The notes under the pieces: generated by a model
What the model was told of the DNA's origin: nothing
Databases searched by the model: none
What the model saw: only the letters and a program-made list of their open reading frames with translations
NCBI RefSeq assembly: GCF_000684975.1
Contig: NZ_BAXZ01000017.1
Span: 124,001 to 188,000 of the forward strand
DNA length: 64,000 bases
Source of the DNA: Paraburkholderia acidipaludis NBRC 101816
Lineage (GTDB): Bacteria > Pseudomonadota > Gammaproteobacteria > Burkholderiales > Burkholderiaceae
Direction of reading: 5' to 3'
Part shown: piece by piece, positions 1-6,767 of the stretch
Layout: each line of letters starts with the position of its first letter
How positions within the stretch are numbered: the stretch's first letter is position 1
Translations under genes and position numbers: made by a program

Positions 1-160
1 CGTGCCGTTGTTCTTGCAACGACAAACGCAAAGCATCCTGTTTGCCCTCGGTCAATTGCTCATCCTGCAATTTCCAGGGTGACCAAAGCGTCTCGGGTTG
101 TGCAAGCCAGGAGGGTTTAGGCAAGCTGCCGGCAGTTGAAGTGGGAAGCAATTTCTTCAC
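1..160 (-). CDS. mesD: folate-independent methionine synthase MesD (N-terminal 53 residues, cut by window edge)
   Basis: The reading frame runs off the left edge. It starts with GTG at 160, preceded on the minus strand by AAGG about 10 bases upstream, and 27 bases follow the mesX stop. The translated start, MKKLLPTSTAGSLPKPSWLA, followed by a WSPWKL stretch, matches the beginning of the short MetE-like proteins that hold only the C-terminal catalytic half of cobalamin-independent methionine synthase. MesD proteins of this family are reported to make methionine from homocysteine without a folate methyl donor and to need oxygen and MesX. The adjacent mesX gene supports MesD over ordinary MetE. 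The zinc-binding His/Cys residues lie outside the window. The DNA is less GC-rich than the genes after 1500. Confidence 0.8.
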   Translation of the reverse strand, partial: MKKLLPTSTAGSLPKPSWLAQPETLWSPWKLQDEQLTEGKQDALRLSLQEQRH

Positions 161-187
161 GATATACGACCTTGCGTTTTTTATTAA

Positions 188-1171
188 TCAAAGAGCGTAG
201 TCAGCGGACCACTGCTCAAGAATGGCCTGGTATGGCTTGATAAATTGCTCCTCAACAAACCTTCCCTGCTCGACAGCCAGCCGGCTACGTTCTTCCCGAT
301 CGTAAACAATTCGAGTCAACGAAAAATCCTGATGCTTCAAACTGGGTTGATAGGATTTTCCTGCTGGAGAATTCGCATTGTAAATCTCGGGCCGGTAAAT
401 CTTCTGGAAGGTATCCATCGTGCTGATGGTGCCGATAAGCTCAAGATTGGTGTAATCGGCAAGCAAATCGCCGGCAAAATAAAAAGCCAAAGGTGCAACA
501 CTATTCGGAGGCATGAAATAGCGGACCTTCAACCCCATTTTTTCGAAATATTCGTCAGTCAAAGAATATTCGTCCTGCTGGTACTCGATACCCAATACAG
601 GATGCTGATTGACAGTCCGGTGATAGGTCTTGCTACTCGAAACGCTTAGACATATAACGGGCGGTTTGGCGAAATGATCTCTGTAAGCTCTGGAATTTAC
701 GAAGCACTTGAACAGCTTTCCATGCAGCTCTCCAAAATTATCTGGCGTGGTGAATCCGGGCTGATTCTTGTTGTGCTCCAGCAATACTACACTGAAGTCA
801 TAATCTCGCACATAAGAGGAAAAGTTATTTCCTGCGATACCTTCAATGCATTCGTTAGTTTTTCGATCAACAATATTCGTTTTCAATATTTCGATCAAAG
901 GAAGCGCGTCACCTCTGCTTTCCCCATCAATATTCAGTTCAACGGAAATGATTTCAAGTTTGACAGCGTAACGATCACCCTCAGGATTATCCCAATGCGC
1001 CAGCGCATTGAAACGATTGTCAATCATCCTGAAGGTGTTACGCAAGTTCTCCTGGCGACTCTTTCCTCTAGCCAGGTTAGCAAAGTTGGTCGTGATACGC
1101 GTATTTTCTGAAGGGCGATAGTCTTCATCGAAACAGATGCTGTTAATAGCAAATGTGAACTCTTTACTCAT
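188..1171 (-). CDS. mesX: putative oxygenase MesX (DUF1852), partner of MesD
   Basis: This 327-residue protein matches DUF1852 along its whole length, from its start MSKEFTFAINSICFDEDYRP to the C-terminal FIKPYQAILEQWSADYAL. DUF1852 (MesX) occurs with MesD-type methionine synthases of aerobic bacteria and is needed for their activity. The usual proposal is that it supplies the methyl group, or a precursor of it, by an oxygen-dependent reaction; the exact chemistry is unsettled. No signal peptide or membrane segment is visible, so it is probably cytoplasmic. An AGGA ribosome-binding site lies about 6 bases before the ATG at 1171. mesX and mesD form a two-gene operon divergent from a MetR-like regulator. 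GC content is visibly lower than in neighbouring genes (28 of 60 bases at 601-660, against 40 of 60 at 1681-1740), which suggests acquisition by transfer. Confidence 0.87.
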   Translation of the reverse strand: MSKEFTFAINSICFDEDYRPSENTRITTNFANLARGKSRQENLRNTFRMIDNRFNALAHWDNPEGDRYAVKLEIISVELNIDGESRGDALPLIEILKTNIVDRKTNECIEGIAGNNFSSYVRDYDFSVVLLEHNKNQPGFTTPDNFGELHGKLFKCFVNSRAYRDHFAKPPVICLSVSSSKTYHRTVNQHPVLGIEYQQDEYSLTDEYFEKMGLKVRYFMPPNSVAPLAFYFAGDLLADYTNLELIGTISTMDTFQKIYRPEIYNANSPAGKSYQPSLKHQDFSLTRIVYDREERSRLAVEQGRFVEEQFIKPYQAILEQWSADYAL

Positions 1172-1320
1172 TGTTATCCTGCACCCTGGTTTCTGAAATG
1201 AATACTGCGTTTGTTCTTTGCTTTCAATGCTTCCCGCTTTTCTTCTCTGATTTTTTACTCAGCAGCCTCATTGGCATCGACATTCAGGACGAATTCCACG
1301 TTGAGCCGCGGCTGACCGGA

Positions 1321-1337
1321 CATGAATCGATTTCATG
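1321..1337. promoter_or_regulatory. MetR-type operator candidate between mesX and metR
   Basis: The 17 bases CATGAATCGATTTCATG are an inverted repeat with 6-base arms and a 5-base spacer. The core fits the MetR consensus TGAA-N5-TTCA except for the central T. It lies about 150 bases upstream of mesX and 170 upstream of metR. The rest of the 332-base intergenic region shows no gene apart from a possible 22-codon minus-strand ORF at 1255-1323. Confidence 0.55.
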
Positions 1338-1445
1338 CAACCATTAGTGATGCTCATGGCGCGGTGTACGTTGATCCGCGTAGTGACCATGTGCCGTGTG
1401 CTAATCAGAAGAAAAGTGACTGGCAGCGATGATATAGTTTTCATT

Positions 1446-1474
1446 GCATGAATGAAAATGGATTTATTTCATGC
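1446..1474. promoter_or_regulatory. second MetR-type inverted repeat upstream of metR
   Basis: GCATGAA (1446-1452) and TTCATGC (1468-1474) form a 7-base inverted repeat with a 15-base spacer. Inside it, TGGATTTATTTCA (1459-1471) matches the MetR consensus at all fixed positions but one, including the central T. It ends 30 bases before the metR start codon, which fits autoregulation. Confidence 0.45.
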
Positions 1475-1503
1475 AGACATTAAATTTGTTCATGGAGTGA
1501 GCG

Positions 1504-2412
1504 ATGCTGGATCGCAGTCATCTGATGGTCGTGCGGGAAGTGGAGCGGCAGGGTTCGCTCACGGCCGCCGCCGATACGCTCAATCTCACGCAGTCGGCGC
1601 TAAGCCATGCGGTGAAGAAGCTCGAGCAGCAGCTCGGTACGCCGGTGTGGACGCGCGAGGGACGTTCCATGCGGCTCACGCAGGCCGGACAGTACCTGCT
1701 GAGCCTCGCGAACCGGCTGCTGCCGCAATTCGAACTCGCCGAAGAGCGCATGAAGCAGTACGCGCAGGGCGAGCGCGGCACGTTGCGGATCGGCATGGAA
1801 TGCGCGCCGTGCTATCAATGGCTGCTGAAGGTTGTGTCGCCGTATCTCGCGCGCTGGCCGGATGTCGACGTCGACGTGAAGCAGCGCTTCCAGTTCGGCG
1901 GCATCGGCGCGCTGATCGGCCATGAAATCGACGTGCTCGTCACGCCCGACCCGCTCAAGAAGTCCGAGCTGCATTTTCAGCCGGTGTTCGATTACGAGCA
2001 GGTGCTGGTGGTCGGCAATGACCACATGCTGGCCGGAGAAGCGTATGTCATGCCGGAGCAGTTGGCGCATGAGGTGCTGATCACGTATCCCGTCGAAACG
2101 GACCGGCTCGATATATACACGCAGTTCCTCACGCCCGCGAACATGGTGCCGAAGCGCCACAAGGTAATCGAGACGACCGACATCATGCTGCAGATGGTGG
2201 CGAGCGGCCGTGGCGTGGCGGCGTTACCTCGCTGGCTTGCGGAAGAATACGCGGGCTGGATGCCGCTCACGCCCGTGCAACTTGGAAAGAAGGGTATTAC
2301 GAAGCAGATTTTCCTCGGCACGCGCAAGACTGATGACGACATCGATTATCTTGCGGCATTTGTGAAGGCGGCGCGGGAGTGGAAATGGGCGGAAGCAAAG
2401 ATGCGAGACTAG
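1504..2412 (+). CDS. metR: MetR-like LysR-family regulator
   Basis: This is a 302-residue LysR-type transcription factor. The winged helix-turn-helix is at residues 5-60, with recognition region LTQSALSHAVKKLE. The effector domain keeps MetR hallmarks: MECAPCYQWL near residue 98 (E. coli MetR has IECHSCIQWL), VFDYEQVLV near 160, and a YPVETDRLD stretch near 197. MetR responds to homocysteine and activates methionine synthase genes. Here it reads divergently from mesX-mesD, so it most likely controls them, with homocysteine as the likely coinducer. The ATG at 1504 has GGAG 6 bases upstream. GC content is high, like the bulk of the window and unlike mesX. Other LysR specificities cannot be excluded, but the neighbour and motifs agree. 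Confidence 0.82.
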   Translation: MLDRSHLMVVREVERQGSLTAAADTLNLTQSALSHAVKKLEQQLGTPVWTREGRSMRLTQAGQYLLSLANRLLPQFELAEERMKQYAQGERGTLRIGMECAPCYQWLLKVVSPYLARWPDVDVDVKQRFQFGGIGALIGHEIDVLVTPDPLKKSELHFQPVFDYEQVLVVGNDHMLAGEAYVMPEQLAHEVLITYPVETDRLDIYTQFLTPANMVPKRHKVIETTDIMLQMVASGRGVAALPRWLAEEYAGWMPLTPVQLGKKGITKQIFLGTRKTDDDIDYLAAFVKAAREWKWAEAKMRD

Positions 2413-2469
2413 TTTTGCATTGGGACATGAACAAAACTAATCGCTAGATGAAAAGATACCATTTCATCT
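2411..2469 (+). other. two hairpins just after metR
   Basis: AGTTTTG (2411-2417) pairs with CAAAACT (2432-2438), and AGATGAAA (2446-2453) pairs with TTTCATCT (2462-2469). They follow the metR stop directly and could stop or stabilise its transcript, but neither has a U-tract. The following 2470-2689 holds no recognisable gene; 2565-2596 is a short CGCCA-type repeat. Confidence 0.3.
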
Positions 2470-2689
2470 TGCACGGCTCAGCCTCTATCATTTTCGCTGG
2501 AGAGCTTTAGCCGTTTGGCCTTTTAGCCTTTTGCCACCTGTGGACCCGTACCCCGCGTCGGGCCGCGCCACGCCGCGCCACGCCACGCCACGCCATCACG
2601 CAATGCTTGCGCCTGAAAATCAGCCGTGAGCGTCAGATACCTTTTTCTTCCAGGACTCCAATCCCATGTTCGAACGTCGCCGCTGCTCA

Positions 2690-2857
2690 TTTGCCGAACA
2701 TGAGAAAGCAATCAACTCGGCGATTTTCCCTGGCATCCAGGTGGTCTGCATGACGCATGCGATCGCGGGCAAGGCCGTCGCATTCAACGAGGCTGCATCG
2801 CTGGAGTTCAAGGCGCATCAGCCGCAGGCCGCGCGATGCGCGGCAGTGATGGATTGA
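2690..2857 (+). pseudogene. remnant of serine hydroxymethyltransferase (glyA), internal fragment
   Basis: About 55 codons read EHEKAINSAIFPGIQ, then HAIAGKAVAFNEA and LEFKAHQ, and end at TGA (2855). This follows the GlyA segment after the PLP-lysine loop, where intact enzymes have HEKxINSAxFPGxQGGPLMHVIAxKAVAFxEA followed by PEFKxYQ. The GGPL motif is changed to VVC-M, both the PLP-lysine region and the C-terminal domain are absent, and no start with a ribosome-binding site is evident. It is a decayed piece of a second glyA copy rather than a functional peptide. It ends 12 bases before queH. Confidence 0.75.
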
Positions 2858-2869
2858 GGTAAAACGACG

Positions 2870-3577
2870 ATGACCAACTCCAACGAACGCAAATCCCTGC
2901 CCTTACCAGGCGGCCATCGGAAGGTTCTGCTGCATTCGTGCTGCGCGCCGTGTTCCGGGGAAGTCATGGAAGCCATGGTCGCTTCGGCGATCGATTTCAC
3001 GATCTTCTTCTATAACCCGAACATTCATCCGCGCAAGGAGTACGACCTGCGCAAAGATGAAAACATCCGTTTTGCCGAGAAATTCGGCATCCCGTTCGTG
3101 GATGCCGACTACGATCGCGACAATTGGTTTGCGCGCGCCCGCGGCATGGAGAACGAACCCGAGCGCGGCGTTCGCTGCACGATGTGCTTCGACATGCGCT
3201 TTGAGCGCACGGCGCTGTACGCGCACGAGCACGGCTTTCCGGTGATCACCAGTTCGCTTGGCATTTCGCGCTGGAAGAACATGCAGCAGATCAACGACTG
3301 CGGCAAACGCGCGGCCTCTCACTATCCGGAACTGCTGTATTGGGATTACAACTGGCGCAAGGGCGGTGGTTCGGCTCGCATGATCGAAATCAGCAAGCGC
3401 GAGAATTTTTATCAGCAGGAATATTGCGGGTGTGTCTATTCGTTGCGCGACACCAACGAGCATCGCATCGCTACAGGACGCGAGCGAATCAGGCTGGGCG
3501 AGTTGTACTATGGGCAATCTTCAGCGGAGGAGAAGGACGCACAGCCTGCGGCGCTCAGGTCCTCACGTGCCACCTGA
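2870..3577 (+). CDS. queH: epoxyqueuosine reductase QueH
   Basis: This 235-residue DUF208 protein performs the last step of queuosine synthesis in tRNA, reducing epoxyqueuosine to queuosine; it is the non-homologous substitute for QueG. The N-terminal LLHSCCAPCSGEVMEAM carries the adjacent cysteines, RCTMCFDMRFERTA supplies the CxxC pair, and an EYCGCVYS motif lies near residue 185. These cysteines bind an iron-sulfur cluster and a second metal centre. The last 20 or so residues (SSAEEKDAQPAALRSSRAT) look unconserved and overlap the start of the HD remnant, so the 3' end may have been joined to foreign sequence. The gene is intact although both flanks are gene remnants. Confidence 0.9.
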   Translation: MTNSNERKSLPLPGGHRKVLLHSCCAPCSGEVMEAMVASAIDFTIFFYNPNIHPRKEYDLRKDENIRFAEKFGIPFVDADYDRDNWFARARGMENEPERGVRCTMCFDMRFERTALYAHEHGFPVITSSLGISRWKNMQQINDCGKRAASHYPELLYWDYNWRKGGGSARMIEISKRENFYQQEYCGCVYSLRDTNEHRIATGRERIRLGELYYGQSSAEEKDAQPAALRSSRAT

Positions 3578-3936
3578 TCTGGAAGAGGCGATCGGTGTTG
3601 CCGCGCTGCTCCACGACGTAACGCACGTGCCATTCGGTCATACGCTTGAGGATGAACAATGTCTGTTCGCGCGCCATGACAATGGCATCCGGCTCGCCAA
3701 CATGCTGGCCGGCGAGCTCGGCATTGACGCGCCTCGGGCTTCGGGAAATCGTTGCAAGCCTGCTGGGTGTGGCTTCAGGCAAGAACGCGCCAGGCTGGGC
3801 GAAGGACATCGTGTCAGGTAGCATCGACGCCGATCTGCTCGACTATCTGCGCCGCGACAGCTTCTTTGCCGGGCTTTCCCGGAACTATAATGGCCGGATC
3901 TTCCGGTGCTTACGGTGGAAATCAACGGAATGAGGT
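3564..3936 (+). pseudogene. remnant of an HD-domain (SAMHD1/dNTPase-like) phosphohydrolase with a frameshift
   Basis: The frame from 3564 reads PDLEEAIGVAALLHDVTHVP and continues FGHTLEDE, the H...HD signature of HD phosphohydrolases. Near 3735-3745 the homology jumps to another frame, which continues LREIVASLLGV, DIVSGSIDADLLDYLRRDSF and FAGLSRNYNGRIF and ends at TGA about 3933. Neither frame has a proper start or the first half of the protein. It is therefore a truncated, frameshifted pseudogene. Its beginning overlaps the 3' end of queH. The sequence 3937-4030 shows nothing recognisable. Confidence 0.75.
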
Positions 3937-4031
3937 GACTGGCCCGGGTACGCACGGAAAGACCGGTGCGCCCAAGCATGAACGTGGGTGAGCCAGAGGG
4001 GATGCCCAGAAATTCACTCAAACACTTTGAA

Positions 4032-4119
4032 TGGTGGGCCGGGTCGGGTTCGAACCGACGACGGGATTTCTCCGGTGGATTATGAGTCCACTGCCTGCAA
4101 CCAACACGGCGTCCGGCCC
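4032..4119 (-). tRNA. tRNA with CAU anticodon and long variable arm, probably tRNA-Ile2
   Basis: The 88-base gene folds into a cloverleaf on the minus strand. Acceptor GGGCCGG (4119-4113) pairs with CCGGCCC (4042-4036), with discriminator A and encoded CCA. The D stem is 3 bp, GCC with GGC. Anticodon stem GTGGA/TCCAC encloses loop CTCATAA, giving anticodon CAT. T arm is GTCGG-TTCGAAC-CCGAC. The variable region is 15 bases (4074-4060), including GGA-GAAA-TCC, so it has class II architecture like tRNA-Leu. C4-G69 and C5-G68 match TilS identity pairs of E. coli tRNA-Ile2, favouring lysidine-modified tRNA-Ile2 (AUA) over methionine tRNA. It lies after the rpoD terminator. Confidence 0.85.
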
Positions 4120-4135
4120 AAAGAGAAGCGCCGAC

Positions 4136-4168
4136 AAAAAAGCCCGGTCTAGCAAAAGGCCGGGCCTT
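4136..4168 (-). terminator. rho-independent terminator of rpoD
   Basis: On the minus strand GCCCGG (4165-4160) pairs with CCGGGC (4147-4142) and is followed by six T (4141-4136). It lies between the rpoD stop and the tRNA gene. Confidence 0.75.
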
Positions 4169-4252
4169 GTTCGACGACAGGCCGACATACTACACGAAAG
4201 CAGGCCGGCCTGGCGAGTGCACATGCACAGCATGCACACATGAAGCAAACAA

Positions 4253-6661
4253 TCAGTTCCCTTCGAGGAACGATTTGAGCTTGTCCGAGCGGCTCGGGTG
4301 ACGCAGCTTGCGCAGCGCCTTCGCCTCGATCTGGCGAATCCGCTCACGCGTCACGTCGAACTGCTTGCCCACTTCTTCGAGCGTGTGGTCTGTGCTCATC
4401 TCGATGCCAAAACGCATGCGCAGCACCTTCGCTTCGCGCGGCGTCAGCGAATCGAGCACGTCCTTCACCACGTCGCGCATCGAGGCATGCAGCGCGGCGT
4501 CCGCCGGCGCAACCGTGTTCGTGTCCTCGATGAAGTCGCCGAGATGTGAGTCGTCGTCGTCGCCGATCGGCGTTTCCATGGAGATCGGCTCCTTCGCGAT
4601 CTTCATGATCTTGCGGATCTTGTCCTCCGGCATTTCCATCTTCTCGGCCAGCGTTGCCGGATCCGGCTCGAGACCGGTTTCCTGCAGAATCTGCCGCGAA
4701 ATACGGTTCATCTTGTTGATCGTCTCGATCATGTGAACCGGAATGCGGATCGTGCGCGCCTGGTCCGCGATCGAGCGCGTGATGGCCTGGCGAATCCACC
4801 ACGTCGCGTAGGTCGAGAACTTGTAGCCGCGCCGATATTCGAACTTGTCCACCGCCTTCATGAGGCCGATGTTGCCTTCCTGAATCAGGTCGAGGAACTG
4901 CAGCCCGCGATTCGTGTACTTCTTTGCGATCGAGATCACGAGACGCAGGTTCGCCTCGGTCATCTCGCGCTTCGCCTGGCGCGCCTTCAGTTCGCCGGCC
5001 GCCATCTGGCGGTTGGTTTCCTTCAGGTCCTTGAGCGGCAGCACCACGCGCGCCTGCAGGTCGAGCAGGCGCTGCTGCTGTTCGCGAATCGCCGGGATGT
5101 TGCGCGAGAGGATCGCGCTGTACCCGTGGTTCTCGCCCACGATCTTGTCGGACCACTCCAGATCGGTCTCGTTGCCCGGGAAACGCGCGATGAACTCCGA
5201 ACGCGGCATGCCGCACCGGTCCACCACCGTGTGCAGAATCTGGCGCTCGACCTGGCGCACTTCGTCCACCTGGGCACGCAGCGTGTCGCACAGGCGCTCG
5301 ACGGTGCGCGCCGTGAAGCGGATCGACATCAGCTCGTTCTGGATCGTTTCCTGCGCCTTGAGGTAGGACTTCGACTTGTAGCCTTCCTTCTCGAACGCAC
5401 GGCGCATCTTGTCGAACCATTCGCTGATGAGCGCGAACTTCTCGAGCGAGGCGCGCTTGAGCGCCTCGAGCTGGGCTGCGTTGGCCGTCGCCTGCGCGGC
5501 GCCCTCGTCCTCTTCTTCCTCTTCTTCTTCCTCTTCCTCTTCGGCGTTCTCGTCTTCGTTCTCGATCGCTTCCGCTTCCTGCGCGGAGAAGCCGTCGGTA
5601 TCTTCGGCATTCGGATCGATCAGGCCGTCGACGAGCTCGTCCACGCGGATCTCGTCGTTCGCCACGCGCTCGGCCATCGCGAGGATGTCGGCAATCGTGG
5701 TCGGGCATGCGGAGATCGCCATGACCATGTGCTTGAGGCCGTCTTCGATGCGCTTGGCGATTTCGATTTCGCCTTCGCGCGTGAGCAGCTCGACCGTGCC
5801 CATTTCGCGCATGTACATGCGCACGGGGTCGGTGGTGCGGCCGAATTCCGAGTCGACGGTGGACAGCGCAACTTCCGCTTCCTCTTCTACTTCGTCGTCC
5901 GAAGAAGCATTCGGCGCGTTGTCGTTGAGCAGCAGCGTTTCGGCATCGGGCGCCTGCTCGTACACGGCCACGCCCATGTCGTTGAAGGTGCTGATGATGC
6001 CTTCGATCGCCTCGGTCTCGGTGAAGTTGTCCGGCAGGTGATCGTTGATTTCGGCGTACGTGAGGAAGCCGCGCTCCTTGCCCAGCTTGATGAGCGCTCG
6101 CAGCTTCGAGCGACGCTCCTCGAGCTCTTCGACGGTCCCGGGCTGCGAGGACGCGAACGCGTCTTTCAGCAGCGCCTTTTCCTTCGCCCGCCGGTCGCGC
6201 GCACGGGCCTTTTCGCCCTTGCCCGCGGCGGGCGTGCTGTCTTCGCTCTGGCTTGCGTCGTCTTCGACGGATACTTCATTCAGCTTTTTCGTCATGGAGT
6301 TCGCCGTTTCGGCTATAGTCTCGACTCGCGGCTGGTGGACGTCAGCCTCTTGAACCGTGGATCCTGGAGCCTCGCGCTCTGCCACATCGTCCGCAATGGC
6401 AGGCACTTGCCTTGCACTACTCGAACCGGACCGCTTCGTTGCCGCTGGCGTTCGCGTTTGGGTTGCGGCTTTCGCCGCGCGTGTTGGCGCCGCTCTGCTG
6501 GCCGAAGCAGCCATGGTCTTCTTCCGGGCAGCGGGTTCTGGAGAGGTGGCGGTCGACTTGCTGGCGGAGTGGGTGGCGCTGGCCTCTCTGACCTTGCTGG
6601 TCGGCTCCGTCGAGCCTTTGCCTGTCGCCTTTTTTCCGCCTGTAGTCTTTGCCATTGCCAT
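4253..6661 (-). CDS. rpoD: RNA polymerase primary sigma factor RpoD (sigma-70)
   Basis: This 802-residue sigma factor directs RNA polymerase to housekeeping promoters. Region 2 is clear in the RLVISIAKKYTNRGLQFLDL block and continues to YKFSTYATWWIRQAITRS. Region 4 contains LEEVGKQFDVTRERIRQIE near the C-terminus. A glutamate run lies in the non-conserved region (about residues 375-390). The first 122 residues are a low-complexity Ala/Thr/Lys-rich extension; M123 (MTKKLNEV) is where many family members begin. The ATG at 6661 is kept because AAGGACGGA precedes it, while M123 has no good site. It is the last gene of the rpsU-yqeY-dnaG-rpoD series and has its own promoter and terminator. Confidence 0.97.
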   Translation of the reverse strand: MAMAKTTGGKKATGKGSTEPTSKVREASATHSASKSTATSPEPAARKKTMAASASRAAPTRAAKAATQTRTPAATKRSGSSSARQVPAIADDVAEREAPGSTVQEADVHQPRVETIAETANSMTKKLNEVSVEDDASQSEDSTPAAGKGEKARARDRRAKEKALLKDAFASSQPGTVEELEERRSKLRALIKLGKERGFLTYAEINDHLPDNFTETEAIEGIISTFNDMGVAVYEQAPDAETLLLNDNAPNASSDDEVEEEAEVALSTVDSEFGRTTDPVRMYMREMGTVELLTREGEIEIAKRIEDGLKHMVMAISACPTTIADILAMAERVANDEIRVDELVDGLIDPNAEDTDGFSAQEAEAIENEDENAEEEEEEEEEEEDEGAAQATANAAQLEALKRASLEKFALISEWFDKMRRAFEKEGYKSKSYLKAQETIQNELMSIRFTARTVERLCDTLRAQVDEVRQVERQILHTVVDRCGMPRSEFIARFPGNETDLEWSDKIVGENHGYSAILSRNIPAIREQQQRLLDLQARVVLPLKDLKETNRQMAAGELKARQAKREMTEANLRLVISIAKKYTNRGLQFLDLIQEGNIGLMKAVDKFEYRRGYKFSTYATWWIRQAITRSIADQARTIRIPVHMIETINKMNRISRQILQETGLEPDPATLAEKMEMPEDKIRKIMKIAKEPISMETPIGDDDDSHLGDFIEDTNTVAPADAALHASMRDVVKDVLDSLTPREAKVLRMRFGIEMSTDHTLEEVGKQFDVTRERIRQIEAKALRKLRHPSRSDKLKSFLEGN

Positions 6662-6727
6662 TCCGTCCTTGCTGGAAGCTGGGTATAAGCCCGGAAAAAA
6701 ACAAAAACAAACCGCTGAAAACCTTTT

Positions 6728-6736
6728 ATTATAGCA
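6728..6736 (-). promoter_or_regulatory. extended -10 promoter upstream of rpoD
   Basis: The minus strand reads TGC-TATAAT in the dnaG-rpoD gap, a perfect -10 with the TGn extension. No -35 match is seen 17 bases upstream (CCGGGG). It would give rpoD its own transcript with a leader of about 60 bases. Confidence 0.6.
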
Positions 6737-6767
6737 CGCGAGGCAAAATCCCCCGGTGCGCCCTCCC

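Noticed and set aside
1172..1503. SAM or SAH riboswitch upstream of mesX
   Set aside because: I could not form the conserved SAM-I, SAM-II or SAH riboswitch core from this sequence. The palindromes fit a protein operator better.
1452..1925. ORF starting in the metR operator region (157 residues)
   Set aside because: It overlaps metR in a different frame and has no domain; it is a coding shadow.
2565..2596. Short CGCCA repeats as a possible CRISPR or mobile-element end
   Set aside because: There are no spacers, no regular unit length and no cas genes; it looks like simple GC-rich slippage.
4344..5708. Long antisense and alternative-frame ORFs across rpoD (also 4733-6688)
   Set aside because: They are GC-rich shadows of rpoD with Arg/Ala-dominated composition, no recognisable domain and no ribosome-binding sites.
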